Below, one piece after another: positions 6,966 to 7,943 of a stretch of DNA of 7,943 nt (within the stretch, counting starts at the first letter, position 1; each line of letters starts with the position of its first letter). Source of the stretch: a bacterium (lineage in GTDB: Bacteria; Cyanobacteriota; Vampirovibrionia; Gastranaerophilales; Gastranaerophilaceae). The position numbers were made by a program, and so were the translations under genes. The notes beneath the pieces were generated by a model. The model was not told the DNA's origin, ran no database searches, and saw only the letters and a list, made by a program, of their open reading frames with translations. The stretch spans positions 1 through 7,943 of the forward strand of contig JAFXYU010000029.1 in assembly GCA_017541565.1 (NCBI GenBank), given 5' to 3'.

Positions 6966-7084
6966 TAATCGCAGACAGTTAGTATCCTGTTAGGATTTAA
7001 TTCACCAACGAGCTAGCCGAGATTACCGTGGGAACTAAATAAAATTAGAAAGCCCAAGCAAATATAAATAGCTACGAATGGTGA
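6966..7084 (+). promoter_or_regulatory. ribosomal protein L10 leader RNA (autoregulatory mRNA structure) of rplJL
   Basis: The roughly 200-base untranslated region before rplJ folds into nested stems by eye. ATCCT/AGGAT (6984-6988 with 6992-6996) forms a small 5' hairpin. TCACCA (7002-7007) pairs perfectly with TGGTGA (7079-7084). Inside it, AGCTA (7011-7015) pairs with TAGCT (7069-7073) across a 3-by-5 internal loop with GA on both sides, as expected for a kink-turn. Further in, TGGG (7029-7032) pairs with CCCA (7053-7056), and CTAA (7035-7038) with TTAG (7045-7048). Position, size and the following terminator match the known L10 leader class, which binds the L10(L12)4 complex to limit rplJL expression. 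Family membership is inferred from context and fold, not from a covariance-model score. Confidence 0.75.
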
Positions 7085-7085
7085 T

Positions 7086-7123
7086 GATTTTGCGATTAAA
7101 TTAAAAGATTGCAAAATCTTTTT
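7086..7123 (+). terminator. intrinsic terminator / attenuator in the rplJL leader
   Basis: A 12-pair stem joins 7086-7097 with 7107-7118. The outer eight pairs (GATTTTGC with GCAAAATC) are perfect, and the inner four include two G-U wobbles. The loop is nine A/T bases, and five Ts follow (7119-7123). It lies between the L10 leader fold and the rplJ ribosome binding site, so termination here would cut off expression of both ribosomal genes: the arrangement of an attenuator. Confidence 0.8.
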
Positions 7124-7169
7124 AGCATGAAAAACAGGTCGAAATAATATATAAAACAAGGAGCAAAAA

Positions 7170-7691
7170 ATGTCAACAAAAGCTTTCAAAGACGATAAGA
7201 TTAAACTTATCAAGGAAAAAATTGATAAAGCTCAAGTTGCTATTGTTACCGAATACAAGGGTTTGAGTGTTGAAGAAATTACAAACCTCAGACGTGCGCT
7301 TCAAAAAGACGGCGGCGATTATATGGTTACAACAAATACTCTTGCAAAAATTGCAATTAAGGGTACGCCTTATGAAGTATTGGCAGATGCTTTAAAAGGA
7401 CCTATCGCGCTTGCTTTTGGTTTTGAAGATCAGGTAGCACCTGCAAAGGCTTTGTCAAAATTTATCAAGGATACCAAGAAGGGTGAAATCCTTGGTGCGG
7501 CATTAGACGGACAGTTCTTGTCTGCTGATGAAGCAAAGGCATTGGCGAATATTCCTTCAAGAGAAGAGATATACGCAAAAATGCTTGGATGCATCAACTC
7601 ACCGGCTTCAGGTATTGTTGGTGGTATCAACGGTGTTATGTCAGCACTTGTCAGAGCAATTGCTGCTGTGCGTGACACAAAACAAGCATAA
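7170..7691 (+). CDS. rplJ: 50S ribosomal protein L10
   Basis: Forms the base of the ribosomal stalk: it binds 23S rRNA together with L11 and anchors the L7/L12 dimers that recruit translation factors. The 173 residues are of typical length. The N-terminal globular rRNA-binding domain (about 1-130) includes VTEYKGLSVEEITNLRRAL (26-44) and KGPIALAFG (76-84). The segment NIPSREEIYAKMLGCIN (127-143) leads into the C-terminal helix (about 150-173) that carries the L12 dimers. The ATG has AAGGAG (7158-7163) at 6 bases. It is the first gene after the leader and attenuator and is followed by rplL 67 bases later. Autoregulation by the L10-L12 complex acting on the leader is the likely control. Unlike the common rplKAJL order, no rplA precedes it. 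Confidence 0.97.
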   Translation: MSTKAFKDDKIKLIKEKIDKAQVAIVTEYKGLSVEEITNLRRALQKDGGDYMVTTNTLAKIAIKGTPYEVLADALKGPIALAFGFEDQVAPAKALSKFIKDTKKGEILGAALDGQFLSADEAKALANIPSREEIYAKMLGCINSPASGIVGGINGVMSALVRAIAAVRDTKQA

Positions 7692-7710
7692 GGTAAATGT
7701 ATTATTTGCC
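7692..7710 (+). repeat. small inverted repeat between rplJ and rplL
   Basis: Immediately after the rplJ stop, GGTAAAT (7692-7698) and ATTTGCC (7704-7710) form a seven-pair stem with one G-U pair and a five-base loop. There is no T-run after it, so it is not a terminator. It might set the relative level of L12, which is needed in several copies per L10, or be an RNA processing site; neither is shown by the sequence. Confidence 0.4.
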
Positions 7711-7758
7711 TAAAACAAAAATGTATTACAACAAAAAACAAAATAAAGGAGAAAAACA

Positions 7759-7943
7759 ATGAGTGTAGAAGCAATTTTAGAATCAATTGAAAAATTAACA
7801 TTATTAGAAGCTGCTGAATTAGTAAAAGCAATGGAAGAAAAATTCGGCGTATCTGCCGCTGCTCCGGTTGCTGTTGCTGCTGCTCCTGCTGCTGCAGGCG
7901 CTCCGGCTGCTGCAGATGAAGGCGCTTCAGAAGTTAACGTAAT
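7759..7943 (+). CDS. rplL: 50S ribosomal protein L7/L12, 5' part only (runs off the window)
   Basis: Stalk protein that binds L10 as dimers and recruits and stimulates the GTPase translation factors. Only the first 61 codons are present; the reading frame stays open to the window edge. The N-terminal dimerisation and L10-binding helices ([20 protein letters not shown] onward, to about residue 30) are followed by the flexible Ala/Pro/Gly hinge (about 33-52). The sequence stops as the C-terminal factor-binding domain begins (EVNV, 58-61). The start is supported by AAAGGAG (7745-7751) at 7 bases and an A-rich upstream stretch, suiting strong translation. It is co-transcribed with rplJ. Confidence 0.95.
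   Translation, partial: MSVEAILESIEKLTLLEAAELVKAMEEKFGVSAAAPVAVAAAPAAAGAPAAADEGASEVNV

Noticed and set aside
7013..7213. Minus-strand 66-codon frame across the rplJ leader
   Set aside because: It overlaps the structured L10 leader, attenuator and rplJ start; its open frame is a by-product of AT-rich untranslated sequence.
7699..7728. Separate promoter for rplL from the TATTAT-like boxes
   Set aside because: No -35 box at proper spacing; A/T-rich spacer makes such boxes likely by chance.
7430..7831. Minus-strand 133-codon frame opposite rplJ/rplL
   Set aside because: Antisense to two conserved ribosomal genes and hydrophobic only because of A-rich sense codons; no homology.
1..7943. Mobile element, CRISPR array, toxin-antitoxin or defence system
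   Set aside because: No transposase or integrase motifs, no regularly spaced repeats, and no unexplained coding gap long enough to hold such a system were seen on either strand.

Overview
This is an AT-rich bacterial chromosomal window carrying mostly conserved housekeeping genes. The coding density, the mix of strong AGGAGG-type ribosome binding sites, and the combination of NifU/NifS iron-sulfur assembly, a murein-peptide amidase-like enzyme, GlgC and an MscS channel fit an anaerobic or host-associated bacterium. My tentative guess is a gut Vampirovibrionia/Gastranaerophilales (Melainabacteria)-like lineage. That is an impression from protein style and base composition, not something proven here.

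Left block (+ strand, 132-4664): five tightly packed genes run in one direction. They are nifU (three-domain scaffold), nifS (cysteine desulfurase, start overlapping the nifU stop), a non-catalytic M16 peptidase-family subunit, a small M14 zinc carboxypeptidase resembling MpaA (GTG start), and uppS (undecaprenyl diphosphate synthase, start abutting the previous stop). The spacing implies one transcript. NifU and NifS form a complete sulfur-donor/scaffold pair. The M14 enzyme and UppS both touch cell-wall metabolism: peptide recycling and lipid carrier supply.

Middle block (- strand, 6865 down to 4680): an MscS-family mechanosensitive channel and glgC (ADP-glucose pyrophosphorylase, glycogen synthesis) each have a recognisable promoter. 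Both read toward, and nearly touch, the end of uppS. For both genes the ribosome binding site supports a start downstream of the longest possible reading frame.

Right block (+ strand, from about 6930): a promoter with a perfect TTGACA -35 box drives rplJ (L10) and rplL (L7/L12, cut by the window edge). It is preceded by a structured leader that looks like the ribosomal protein L10 leader, followed by an intrinsic terminator (attenuator). A 5'-terminal segment of the leader can pair with the 5' arm of that terminator, giving a candidate antiterminator. This RNA is the most interesting element. rplJL is not preceded by rplKA here but by the divergent mscS gene.

I see no mobile element, CRISPR array, tRNA, rRNA or clearly novel multi-gene system. 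The items worth a second look are the L10 attenuator, the catalytically dead M16 subunit without a visible partner, and the co-transcription of Fe-S and envelope genes.
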